From NCBI GenBank assembly GCA_937864535.1, contig CALMJS010000034.1, positions 1 through 64,000 on the forward strand: a stretch of 64,000 bases of DNA, written 5' to 3'. Source of the stretch: an uncultured Paracoccaceae bacterium. Its GTDB lineage: Bacteria > Pseudomonadota > Alphaproteobacteria > Rhodobacterales > Rhodobacteraceae. Both the position numbers and the translations under genes were made by a program. Shown piece after piece: positions 8,080 through 15,540 of the stretch. The stretch's first letter is position 1; every line of letters begins with the position of its first letter. The notes under the pieces are model-generated. The model did no database searches. It was not told the origin of the DNA and saw only the letters and a list, made by a program, of their open reading frames with translations.

Positions 8080-8395
8080 ACGTCGGCGCGAGATGGCAAT
8101 ATGGCGGGCAATGGGCGCGCGCCCCGCAACGATCCTCGGGCTTCTGGTGCTTGAGGCCATCCTCATGGCTGCATCGGGCGCCTTGCTTGGCGTGGGACTT
8201 CTCTATCTGGGACTCGCGGTGGCGCAGCCGTGGGTCGATGCGGCATTCGGCATCTGGTTACCGATCGAGCCACCGACCGCCCGCGAGGTCATGGTTCTCG
8301 CAGCCGTGATCGGCGCTGCGGCCCTTGCAAGCCTTCTGCCGGCGCTCAGGGCCTACCGCCTTTCGCTCGCAGATGGCATGATGGTGAGAATATGA
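8021..8395 (+). pseudogene. FtsX-type ABC permease, C-terminal fragment
   Basis: This frame reads MVVVTALLGMMAMIFSSLNE, then RRREMAIWRAMGARPATILG, the conserved cytoplasmic loop of MacB/LolE-like FtsX permeases, followed by the last two membrane segments and the terminal LLPALRAYRLSLADGMMVRI. About the last 124 residues remain of a protein usually near 400 residues; the N-terminal membrane helix and periplasmic domain are missing. It is joined at 8014-8022 to the binding-protein gene in a different frame. Its stop overlaps the DUF3299 start, so the original operon order is kept downstream. Confidence 0.85.
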
Positions 8396-8907
8396 TGATT
8401 GTGCCCCGATTCACCCGTCGCCAATTCGTGTTTGCCACAGGGGCGAGCACGTTGCTGCGGCGCCAAGTCGCCGCGTCGCCGTTTAGGGAGATCACTTGAG
8501 ATGACCTCATTCCGCCGGGTGTGCCTTATTCCGAAATCATCGGGGAAGGCGAGTTGGATGAGCAGAACGACACGTGGAATCCGATTTTCGACGAGAATGC
8601 GACCAAGCTGAACACGGCTCTGGACGGCGTTTCGGTGAAGCTGCCGGGCTTCATCATTCCGCTCGACTACGATGGTACCGGCGTGACCGCGTTCATGCTG
8701 GTGCCCTACATCGGTGCCAGTATTCACGTCCCACCGCCTCCGGCGAACCAGCTTGTGCTCGTCACGACGGAGCGGCCCTACGAGTCCGACCGGCTGTTTT
8801 CACCGGTGACCGTAACGGGAATGTTCGGGACCGCATCGACATCCACTCAATTGGCCGAAATTGGATACGCCCTTTCTGCCGACCGCGTCATGCCTTATCG
8901 CGGGTAG
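8392..8907 (+). pseudogene. DUF3299 protein gene with an internal TGA stop
   Basis: The frame starting at 8392 encodes MMIVPRFTRRQFVFATGAST and continues to FREIT, meets TGA at 8497-8499, and goes on in the same frame as DDLIPPGVPYSEIIGEGELD, then KLPGFIIPLDYDGTGVTAFM, LVPYIGASIHVPPPPANQLV and a C-terminal VTVTGMF, all DUF3299 features. Family members have Trp (TGG) in the motif ITWDDLIPPG, so TGG to TGA is the simplest explanation. The N-terminus looks like a Tat or Sec signal. The protein is a small exported component of zinc-limitation clusters with unknown function. No independent start with a good ribosome site follows the stop. Confidence 0.85.
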
Positions 8908-9088
8908 AAATCGGGCAGAGAAGGTTGGATATCAGGCCCATTCCCTCCGCCATAAACCCGAAATCATGGTTTTCTCGCGCTGCGGCAAAGTGTTTGTCCG
9001 AGGTGTGTTCCCCGCATTGCACAGATCTGCCGTCCTATTGGTGGGCGCGGGCTTGTTTTTGGGTGGGAATTGGCGAATAGATTTGGAT
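8908..9088 (+). other. Intergenic stretch without a recognisable gene
   Basis: About 180 bases between the DUF3299 remnant and the modE-like gene. The frame continuous with the modE-like gene is open back to 8861 but encodes nothing conserved. I see no repeat, terminator or insertion-sequence end. It probably holds the mod regulator promoter and marks the end of the decayed zinc cluster. Confidence 0.4.
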
Positions 9089-9460
9089 ATGGCTGATCAA
9101 ATACATCATCCCCGCCTGCGGATGCGCATCGTTTTCGGCGAGGCCGAAATGATCGGGCCGGGCAAGGCTGAACTGCTCGAACGGATCGAACGGACGGGCT
9201 CGATTGCGGCTGCCGGACGCGAGATGAAGATGAGTTACAAACGCGCCTGGACCTTGATCGAGACATTGAACCATATGTTTCGTGATCCTGTCGTCGAGAG
9301 CGCAAGGGGTGGTCCCGGTGTTGGCGGCGCGCAGTTGACCGCGACGGGCCGCGAGGTGCTGCGGCTCTACCGAGAGTTCGAAGCCGAAGCCGAGCGGGCG
9401 GGGCTGTCACATGTGACAGCGCTGCAATCGCTGATGAAGGATATTTCCCGCGAGAAATAA
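9089..9460 (+). CDS. modE: ModE-like winged-helix regulator (DNA-binding domain only)
   Basis: A 123-residue protein with the ModE N-terminal winged helix: IGPGKAELLERIERTGSIAA, AGREMKMSYKRAWTLIETLN and GGAQLTATGREVLRLYREFE. It lacks the C-terminal molybdate-binding TOBE repeats of full ModE, as in the short regulators often found beside modABC in alphaproteobacteria. It presumably controls the molybdate transporter downstream. An imperfect palindrome lies between its end and modA. A start upstream of 9089 is possible, but conservation begins here. Confidence 0.85.
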   Translation: MADQIHHPRLRMRIVFGEAEMIGPGKAELLERIERTGSIAAAGREMKMSYKRAWTLIETLNHMFRDPVVESARGGPGVGGAQLTATGREVLRLYREFEAEAERAGLSHVTALQSLMKDISREK

Positions 9461-9487
9461 CAATTGACGGTTTCGGTGGTCCGGTAG

Positions 9488-9507
9488 ATATTTCCCTTGG
9501 GATATAT
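9488..9507. promoter_or_regulatory. Imperfect palindrome upstream of modA, candidate operator
   Basis: ATATTTCCC at 9488-9496 and GGGATATAT at 9499-9507 form an inverted repeat with one mismatch and a two-base spacer. It sits 28 bases before the modA start, where a repressor would overlap the promoter. A related arrangement (TATTTC...GAAATA) occurs at 9442-9459 at the end of the regulator gene. Assignment to the ModE-like protein is inference; the sequence is not the classical E. coli ModE box. Confidence 0.4.
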
Positions 9508-9534
9508 TCTTGCCGAGATGACTGGAGGATGACA

Positions 9535-10320
9535 ATGACGCTAACCCGCCGCCTCTTTACGGCGCTCACCTGTACCGCCGCGCTGACGATCGGAGCGGGT
9601 CCGGTTCAGGCGCAGGAGCCGCCGGTGATCGCGGCGGCCTCGGATTTGCGCTTTGCCGTCGAAGAGATTGCTGCCGCCTTTACGGCTGAGACCGGTCATG
9701 ACGTGCGGCTGACATTCGGTTCAACTGGCAATTTTGCCCGCCAAATCCGCGAAGGTGCGCCGTTCGAGATGTTTATGGCCGCGGATGAGGCCTTTGTTCT
9801 GGACTTGGCCCGTGACGGTCTGTTGCAGGGCGAGGGTGTTCTCTATGCCGAAGGCCGGATCGCCATCGCCATACCAAAGACAGGGTCTACGCTGGCGGCG
9901 GATGGCACGCTGGAGGATCTGCGCCGCGCGGTGGCCGAAGGACGGGTGACGCGCTTTGCCATCGCCAACCCCGAGCACGCCCCTTATGGCATGCGCGCCA
10001 AAGAAGCGCTGGAGCATCTCGGGCTGTGGACCGCGATTGAACCCGCACTGATCATGGGAGAAAATGTCAGTCAGGCCGCGCAGTTCGCCCTATCGGGCAG
10101 CACGGACGGCGGGATCATCGCATGGTCCTTGGCTCTGTCGCCCGAACTACAGGCGCAGGGCAGTTTTGCACTGATCCCCGCCGAATGGCACGAGCCACTG
10201 TTGCAGCGTATGGCGCTGGTAGAGGGGGCCGGTCCTGTCGCTGAGGCCTTTTACGTCTACATGCAGGAGCCTGCCGCGCGAGAGGTGATGACGCGCTACG
10301 GCTTCGGCCTGCCGGAATAG
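9535..10320 (+). CDS. modA: Molybdate ABC transporter, periplasmic binding protein
   Basis: A 261-residue binding protein: signal peptide (LFTALTCTAALTIGAGPVQA), then AASDLRFAVEEIAAAFTAET, FGSTGNFARQIREGAPFEMF and the C-terminal YVYMQEPAAREVMTRYGFGL typical of ModA. It captures molybdate (or tungstate) and passes it to ModB. GGAGG at 9524-9528 lies six bases before ATG 9535 but abuts ATG 9529, so 9535 is the likely start. It begins modABC; molybdenum feeds the cofactor of the nitrate reductase encoded downstream. Confidence 0.93.
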   Translation: MTLTRRLFTALTCTAALTIGAGPVQAQEPPVIAAASDLRFAVEEIAAAFTAETGHDVRLTFGSTGNFARQIREGAPFEMFMAADEAFVLDLARDGLLQGEGVLYAEGRIAIAIPKTGSTLAADGTLEDLRRAVAEGRVTRFAIANPEHAPYGMRAKEALEHLGLWTAIEPALIMGENVSQAAQFALSGSTDGGIIAWSLALSPELQAQGSFALIPAEWHEPLLQRMALVEGAGPVAEAFYVYMQEPAAREVMTRYGFGLPE

Positions 10321-10324
10321 TGCG

Positions 10325-10996
10325 ATGGATTGGCAGGCGCTCCGGCTTTCGCTCTCTCTGGCGGTCTGGACGGTGGCGATATTGCTACCGGTGTCGGTGG
10401 TTGTCGGGCGGATGCTGGCGACGCGCCGGTTTCGTGGCAAGGGTGTGATCGAGGGGCTGGTCATGCTGCCGCTGGTCCTGCCGCCGACGGTTTTCGGATT
10501 CTATTTGCTGGTCACGTTGGGCCGCAATTCGGTGATTGGCGGGCTCTGGCAGGATCTGTTCGGCCATCAATTGGTGTTCACCTTCGAGGGGCTGGTTATT
10601 GCCTCGGTGATTTTTAACCTGCCATTTGCGATCCAGCCCGCGCAGCGCGCCTTTGAGGCGATCCCCAATTCTCTGCGAGAGGCGGCCGCGGCCAGCGGCA
10701 TGTCTCCGGTCACCGCGCTGATGCGGGTCGAGCTGCCTCTGGCGTGGCCCGGTGTGATGACCGCGATGGTGCTGACCTTCGCCCACACGCTGGGCGAATT
10801 CGGCATCGTGCTGATGGTCGGCGGGTCGATCCCCGGCGAGACAAAGACCATCGCCATTGCAATTTATGACCGGGTTCAGGCGTTTGATATGCAGGGCGCC
10901 GCGACGATGTCATCGGTGTTGGTTGTCATCTCTCTGGTCACTATCGCCGCGACATTTGCCCTGTCAGCCCGTGTCGGGCAGAGGCCGATGCAATGA
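10325..10996 (+). CDS. modB: Molybdate ABC transporter permease
   Basis: A 223-residue inner-membrane protein with five or six hydrophobic segments and the binding-protein-dependent permease loop EAAAASGMSPVTALMRVELP, LAWPGVMTAMVLTFAHTLGE, FGIVLMVGGSIPGET. This EAA-type loop contacts the ATPase. It starts 4 bases after modA and overlaps modC by ATGA, so the three genes form one translation-coupled operon. The length matches ModB. Confidence 0.93.
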   Translation: MDWQALRLSLSLAVWTVAILLPVSVVVGRMLATRRFRGKGVIEGLVMLPLVLPPTVFGFYLLVTLGRNSVIGGLWQDLFGHQLVFTFEGLVIASVIFNLPFAIQPAQRAFEAIPNSLREAAAASGMSPVTALMRVELPLAWPGVMTAMVLTFAHTLGEFGIVLMVGGSIPGETKTIAIAIYDRVQAFDMQGAATMSSVLVVISLVTIAATFALSARVGQRPMQ

Positions 10997-12099
10997 CGCT
11001 GCGCGTAACCCTGCAGGCCAAAGGGCCAATCCCGCTCGACCTCAGTTTTACTGCGGGCAAGGGCGAGTTGATCGCGCTGGTTGGCCCGTCCGGTTCCGGC
11101 AAGACGACGACGCTGCGGACCATCGCTGGGTTTTGGCAGCCCGAGACTGCCCGGGTCGAGGTTGCCGGCGTCACATGGAACGACACCGCAGCGGGCGTCT
11201 GTCTGCCGGCCCATCGCCGCAGGGTTGGGCTGGTGTTTCAGGACTATGCCCTGTTTCCCCATATGACCGCCGCGCAAAACGTTGCTGCAGCGATGGGCGA
11301 TCTGCCCAAGGCTGTTCGCGCGGCAGAGGCAGCGCGACTGCTGCGGTTGGTTCATCTCGACGGTTTGGACCATCGCCTCCCCGCCGATCTGTCGGGCGGC
11401 CAGAAACAGCGGGTGGCCTTGGCGCGGGCCCTGGCGCGGCGTCCGGACGTTCTGCTGCTGGACGAGCCGTTTTCGGCGGTGGACCGGGCCACGCGTGACC
11501 GTCTGCATGATGAGTTGATGGGGCTGCGGGCCGAACTGGCAATGCCCGTCGTGCTGGTGACCCATGACATCGGCGAGGCGCAGGCGCTGGCGGACCGGAT
11601 GGTGGTGATCGATGGCGGGCGCATTGTGGCCAGTGGGGCCGCGGCGGCGGTGATGTCGGACCCCGTGGCCCTTCGGAGATTGGGGCTGCGCGAAATCGCG
11701 GCGATGTTGCCTGCGCGAATAGTGGCACACGAACAGGACGGTGTGACCCGGCTGGATACGGCGGGGGGACCGATCTGGGTGCCAACCCTGACCGGAGAGC
11801 CGGGCCAGCGGGTCCGTGTGCGCATCCTCGCGCATGAGGTGATCCTGTCGCGGGATCGGCCCGCTGGGCTGTCAGCGCAGAATATTCTGGCGGGCCGGGT
11901 TGTCGGCGTCCACCCGGGCGAGGGGCCGGGGGTTCTGGTGCGTATTGCCGTGGGCGAGGCCGAACTGGTTGCACGGATCACCCGTCGGTCCTGCGAGATG
12001 TTGGGATTGGTCCCCGGTGATCGGGTCCATGCGATCCTGAAAACCATGTCGGTGGCGCGGGGACATGTCGCGCAGGATGCGCATCCGGCCGATCGCTGA
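10993..12099 (+). CDS. modC: Molybdate ABC transporter ATP-binding protein
   Basis: A 368-residue ATPase driving molybdate import. It has Walker A GPSGSGKTT (about residues 33-41), a Q-loop (GLVFQDYALFPHM), signature DLSGGQKQRVALARAL, Walker B LLLDEPF and the H-loop VTHDIGEA. The C-terminal part (about 230-355) contains a TOBE/MOP-like domain (NILAGRVVGVHPGEGPGVLV, LVPGDRVHAILKTMSVARG), as expected for ModC, which may bind molybdate or regulate transport. Confidence 0.92.
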   Translation: MTLRVTLQAKGPIPLDLSFTAGKGELIALVGPSGSGKTTTLRTIAGFWQPETARVEVAGVTWNDTAAGVCLPAHRRRVGLVFQDYALFPHMTAAQNVAAAMGDLPKAVRAAEAARLLRLVHLDGLDHRLPADLSGGQKQRVALARALARRPDVLLLDEPFSAVDRATRDRLHDELMGLRAELAMPVVLVTHDIGEAQALADRMVVIDGGRIVASGAAAAVMSDPVALRRLGLREIAAMLPARIVAHEQDGVTRLDTAGGPIWVPTLTGEPGQRVRVRILAHEVILSRDRPAGLSAQNILAGRVVGVHPGEGPGVLVRIAVGEAELVARITRRSCEMLGLVPGDRVHAILKTMSVARGHVAQDAHPADR

Positions 12100-12192
12100 T
12101 CCTGCTGGCGGCGGCCGGGCCCTCTTGCCGCTGGTCGGGTTGCTATGAACGCCTTGGGGATCGGATAGGCAGGTCGCGCGGAACTGCGGGTG

Positions 12193-13548
12193 TCAGATCC
12201 AGCCAGCCAGTCGAACCGCAATCCCGGCCAGGGCCGCTCCGGCCAGGACCCGCGTCATTCCCTGTCGAAATCCCAAGACCGCCGTCAGGGCAAGGGCCGT
12301 CAAGGTGGCTGCGGCAAGATTGAACGTGTCCGGAACCGGCAGGTCGATCGACACGGGGCCGCGGCGCACCTCGGAGACCTCGCCCCAGATGACATGCATT
12401 GCAAACCAGAGCGCAAGGTTCAGGATCACCCCGACCACCGCGGCTGTCACGGCCGTCAGGGCGCCAGAGACCGCCGAATTCGTGCGCAGGCGCTCCATCA
12501 CCGGCGCGCCGAGAAAGATCCACGCAAAGCAGGGCGCAAAGGTCACCCAAGTGGTCAGGAGTCCCCCGATAGTGCCCGCGATCAGAGGGTTGGCCCAGCC
12601 TGCCTCGCGCAGGGCGGCCATGAAGCCGACGAATTGCAGAACCATGATCAGCGGTCCCGGCGTGGTTTCCGCCATGCCCAGACCATCCAGCATTTCACCC
12701 GGTTCAAGCCAACCGTAGGTGCCCACCGCGTCCTGAGCCACCCATCCCAGCACCGCATAGGCCCCGCCAAAGGTCAGGACGGCCAGTTTCGAAAAGAACA
12801 CCGCAATATCGGTGAACACACTTTCACCCGCCAGTCCCAACAGCACACCGACCGGCATCAGCCACAGGGCCAGCGCCCAGAGTCCGGCGCGAAGCCCGTC
12901 GGACAGTGTTGTGCTCTTGCCCTGTGCCGCGCCGAGCAGCGTGTCGGCGTCCGCAACATGGGGGGCGGTTGCCGCGCCGTGGCCACTGCCGGACCGGAAT
13001 GCCGGGGCGGCCAGTCCTGCCCCGGCCCAGCCAATCATCGCAGCAGCAAGGACAAGCGCCGGGAAAGGGACGCCAAACAGGAAAATGGCGATAAAGGACG
13101 CCGCAGCGATCCCTCGCAGCACATTGTTTTTCAGCGCGCGTTTGCCGATCCGGATGACGGCCTGCACCACAATCGCCAGGACCGCGGCCTTCAGGCCAAA
13201 AAACAGGCCCTCGATCAGGCTCGTGTCACCTAGCGCGGCGTAGATCCAGCTGAGCGCCAGGATTGCGATCATGCCGGGTGCGATAAACAGCAGCCCCGCC
13301 ACGAGGGCGCCGCGCACGCCATGCATGAGCCAGCCGATGTAGGTCGCCAGTTGCTGCGCCTCTGGTCCGGGCAAGAGCATGCAGAAATTCAGCGCATGCA
13401 GAAACCGATCATCCCCGAGCCAGCGTTTCTCTTCGACCAGAATGCGGTGCATCACCGCGATCTGGCCGGCTGGCCCGCCAAATGACAGGGCGGCGATCCG
13501 GGCCCAGACCCTGGTCGCCTCGCCGAGTGTTGGATATGCCTCTGTCAT
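12193..13548 (-). CDS. chrA: Chromate transporter, long two-domain form
   Basis: A 451-residue membrane protein of the CHR family with two homologous halves. The N-terminal half shows FGGPAGQIAVMHRILVEEKR and the family motif LPGPEAQQLATYIGWLMHGV; the C-terminal half repeats it as LTFGGAYAVLGWVAQDAV and TTPGPLIMVLQFVGF. About ten hydrophobic segments are visible. Long ChrA proteins expel chromate, with sulfate as a chemical analogue. It converges on modC and is transcribed alone; no chrB regulator is adjacent. Confidence 0.9.
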   Translation of the reverse strand: MTEAYPTLGEATRVWARIAALSFGGPAGQIAVMHRILVEEKRWLGDDRFLHALNFCMLLPGPEAQQLATYIGWLMHGVRGALVAGLLFIAPGMIAILALSWIYAALGDTSLIEGLFFGLKAAVLAIVVQAVIRIGKRALKNNVLRGIAAASFIAIFLFGVPFPALVLAAAMIGWAGAGLAAPAFRSGSGHGAATAPHVADADTLLGAAQGKSTTLSDGLRAGLWALALWLMPVGVLLGLAGESVFTDIAVFFSKLAVLTFGGAYAVLGWVAQDAVGTYGWLEPGEMLDGLGMAETTPGPLIMVLQFVGFMAALREAGWANPLIAGTIGGLLTTWVTFAPCFAWIFLGAPVMERLRTNSAVSGALTAVTAAVVGVILNLALWFAMHVIWGEVSEVRRGPVSIDLPVPDTFNLAAATLTALALTAVLGFRQGMTRVLAGAALAGIAVRLAGWI

Positions 13549-13823
13549 GTCCTGTCTCCCGCCAACCCCGCCAACCCCTGATGGCTATTCTGTCCGGGTC
13601 CGGCAAGGGTCTATCGGGGTCTTGCGGCTCACGTTGGAGGCGAATCGTGACGTGAATGTGACACGGGGGCTATGTCGTACACCCTTTGGTTGTTTTGTGG
13701 CGGAATCGTCGTGTCGCAATGGTGGTGTTCCGTAACGTCGATTTTGGCTGAGGTTGCGGGGCGTTGGACGGGTGCAGGCATCTGTCATACTATGTCGCCC
13801 CATACAGGTGTGGATGGTGTGTG

Positions 13824-14786
13824 ATGTTGAAATTGATCCCCGCAGTCGTGATGTCTTGTGTCGCCCTGGCCTCTGGTGCGGGGGCTGTGACGCTTGATCC
13901 GCAGGCTATTTTGCAAAATGCGACGACGATTGTTCTGGGCGATATGGTGACCTCCGGCACCAGCCATCTCGAAGGTCCCGGCTATGTGGGCGGCAATCTG
14001 ACCTCTGCCACCTTTGATGCGAATACCGACGGCATGGCCGAGCTGAACCTCGGGACGGTGTCGGGCGGTTTGATCGTCGGTGGCAATCTGACGGCCAATC
14101 TCAACAGCGCGAACACCGGCACAGTACAGGTCGGAGGTAGCTATTCGGGCCATGCCGGAACCGAAACTGTCGTGTCCGGGGCCGACGTCCCCGTCCAGCA
14201 GATGACCTCGCTGTTTCAAGGCCTGTCATCGAACCTCGCGGGGTTGACATCGACCGATGGCATCGGGCTATCGAGCGATATGAACAATCCGACGTTTTTT
14301 GCCGGATCGGGCGGTTTGGATGGCATAGCGATCTTTCATCTGGCACTGGCCGATGCGGTCGCCCTGTTTGGCAATCAGAACGCCAATTTTAATTTCAACA
14401 TGGGCACGGCGTCGGCGCTGATCATCAATGTCGCTGGCGACCTGTCGCGGGTCCGGCCCAAGCTGAATTCGAATCAGCCGTCGGTGCTGTTCAATTTCTA
14501 CGAGACCACGGGGACGCTGGATTTCGGTGGCGGCCCGTTCAATGCCAGCGTGCTGGCCCCGTTCGCGCATGTGATTTCTCCCTCTGGCGGGATGAACGGA
14601 ACTCTGGTTGCAGGGTCATTGAATCTGGGCGGAGAAATTCGTCCCTACGGCAATGTGTCAGGCTATTCGGGCGGTTTGCCCGACTCGGCCGAGGTCAGCC
14701 TTCCGGCGGTGCCGCTGCCGGCCGGGGTATGGATGATGGTCGCAGCCTTCGGTGCGTTCGCGGCCCTTCGACGCCGCGTCGCCTGA
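13824..14786 (+). CDS. Choice-of-anchor A family protein with VPLPA-CTERM sorting signal
   Basis: A 320-residue exported protein: signal peptide (MLKLIPAVVMSCVALASGAG), one choice-of-anchor A domain filling most of the protein (VLGDMVTSGTSHLEGPGYVG, GGNLTANLNS, VLFNFYETTGTLDFGGGPFN, SVLAPFAHVISPSGGMNGTL, GSLNLGGEI), then a C-terminal tripartite tail VPLPAGVWMMVAAFGAFAAL ending RRRVA. That tail is the VPLPA variant of PEP-CTERM signals, processed by an exosortase, so the product is likely surface-attached or released as a glycoprotein. It is monocistronic, with no exosortase gene here. ATG 13824 gives a proper signal peptide. Confidence 0.85.
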   Translation: MLKLIPAVVMSCVALASGAGAVTLDPQAILQNATTIVLGDMVTSGTSHLEGPGYVGGNLTSATFDANTDGMAELNLGTVSGGLIVGGNLTANLNSANTGTVQVGGSYSGHAGTETVVSGADVPVQQMTSLFQGLSSNLAGLTSTDGIGLSSDMNNPTFFAGSGGLDGIAIFHLALADAVALFGNQNANFNFNMGTASALIINVAGDLSRVRPKLNSNQPSVLFNFYETTGTLDFGGGPFNASVLAPFAHVISPSGGMNGTLVAGSLNLGGEIRPYGNVSGYSGGLPDSAEVSLPAVPLPAGVWMMVAAFGAFAALRRRVA

Positions 14787-14843
14787 GCGTCGAAATCGCG
14801 AAACAACCACGCGGTCAAATACTGACTCTGCCCGCTTGGATAC

Positions 14844-14859
14844 TTGACCATTTGGTCAA
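14844..14859. promoter_or_regulatory. Perfect 16-bp palindrome upstream of nasT
   Basis: TTGACCATTTGGTCAA is a perfect inverted repeat (TTGACCA, TT, TGGTCAA) 96 bases before the nasT start. Its size and spacing resemble operators of dimeric repressors such as TetR or GntR types. It does not match the usual NtrC site (TGCAC-type half sites) or a sigma-54 -24/-12 element. The cognate regulator is unknown. Confidence 0.45.
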
Positions 14860-14955
14860 TCATCTGACTAAAAATTAGGCAGATGACCGAAATTTGCCCA
14901 TTCGCATGCGGCTTGTCCCTTTACAAATCAGACAATCTGGGCGCTGCATCGCGGC

Positions 14956-15540
14956 ATGAGCAAGCGTCTGTCTATTGTCGTCGTCGAAAAAGATCGAGAT
15001 CGTGCGCGGTTGATCGTCGATAGCCTGCGCGCAGCGGGCGACTATGAAATCCATGTGATCGCCGAGGAATCCGCGCTGGCCCGCAAGGTCGCGGAAAAAC
15101 AGCCCGATGTGGTGCTGATCGATGTTGCCAGCCCGTCGCGCGACACTCTCGAAGAGTTGGCCGTCGCCTCTGGTCCGCTGGATCGCCCGGTGGCGATGTT
15201 TGTGGATCGTAGCGATGATAATCTGACCAAACAGGCGATCGAGGCGGGGCTGTCCGCCTATGTCGTCGACGGGATGCGGCCTGACCGGCTCAAGCCGATA
15301 TTGGACGCCGCCATCACGCGGTTCCATATGTTCCAGCGGATGCGAAAAGAGTTGGAGCAGACCAAACGCGCGCTGGAAGAGCGCAAGGTTTTGGACCGCG
15401 CCAAGGGCATCCTGATGAAGGCACGCGGCATCACCGAGGACGAAGCCTATGCCTTGCTGCGCAAAACGGCGATGGATCAGGGGCGCAAGGTCGTGGATGT
15501 CGCGCAGGCCCTGGTCACAGCGGCGGGGCTGCTGTCATGA
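14956..15540 (+). CDS. nasT: NasT, ANTAR-domain transcription antiterminator
   Basis: A 194-residue two-domain regulator. The receiver-like N-terminus keeps Asp56 in VVLIDVASP but lacks the usual conserved Lys in the region VVDGMRPDR, as in atypical NasT/AmiR receivers. A helical linker (MFQRMRKELEQTKRALEER) leads to the C-terminal ANTAR RNA-binding domain (about 143-190: RAKGILMKARGITEDEAYAL). NasT binds a leader RNA to allow readthrough of a terminator and is held inactive by NasS until nitrate or nitrite is present. It overlaps nasS by ATGA, and a matching leader lies after nasS. Confidence 0.93.
   Translation: MSKRLSIVVVEKDRDRARLIVDSLRAAGDYEIHVIAEESALARKVAEKQPDVVLIDVASPSRDTLEELAVASGPLDRPVAMFVDRSDDNLTKQAIEAGLSAYVVDGMRPDRLKPILDAAITRFHMFQRMRKELEQTKRALEERKVLDRAKGILMKARGITEDEAYALLRKTAMDQGRKVVDVAQALVTAAGLLS

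Noticed and set aside
8497-8499. TGA in DUF3299 as a selenocysteine or programmed readthrough codon
   Set aside because: The family has Trp at this site, no convincing SECIS-like hairpin follows, and neighbouring genes are also damaged; a nonsense mutation is simpler.
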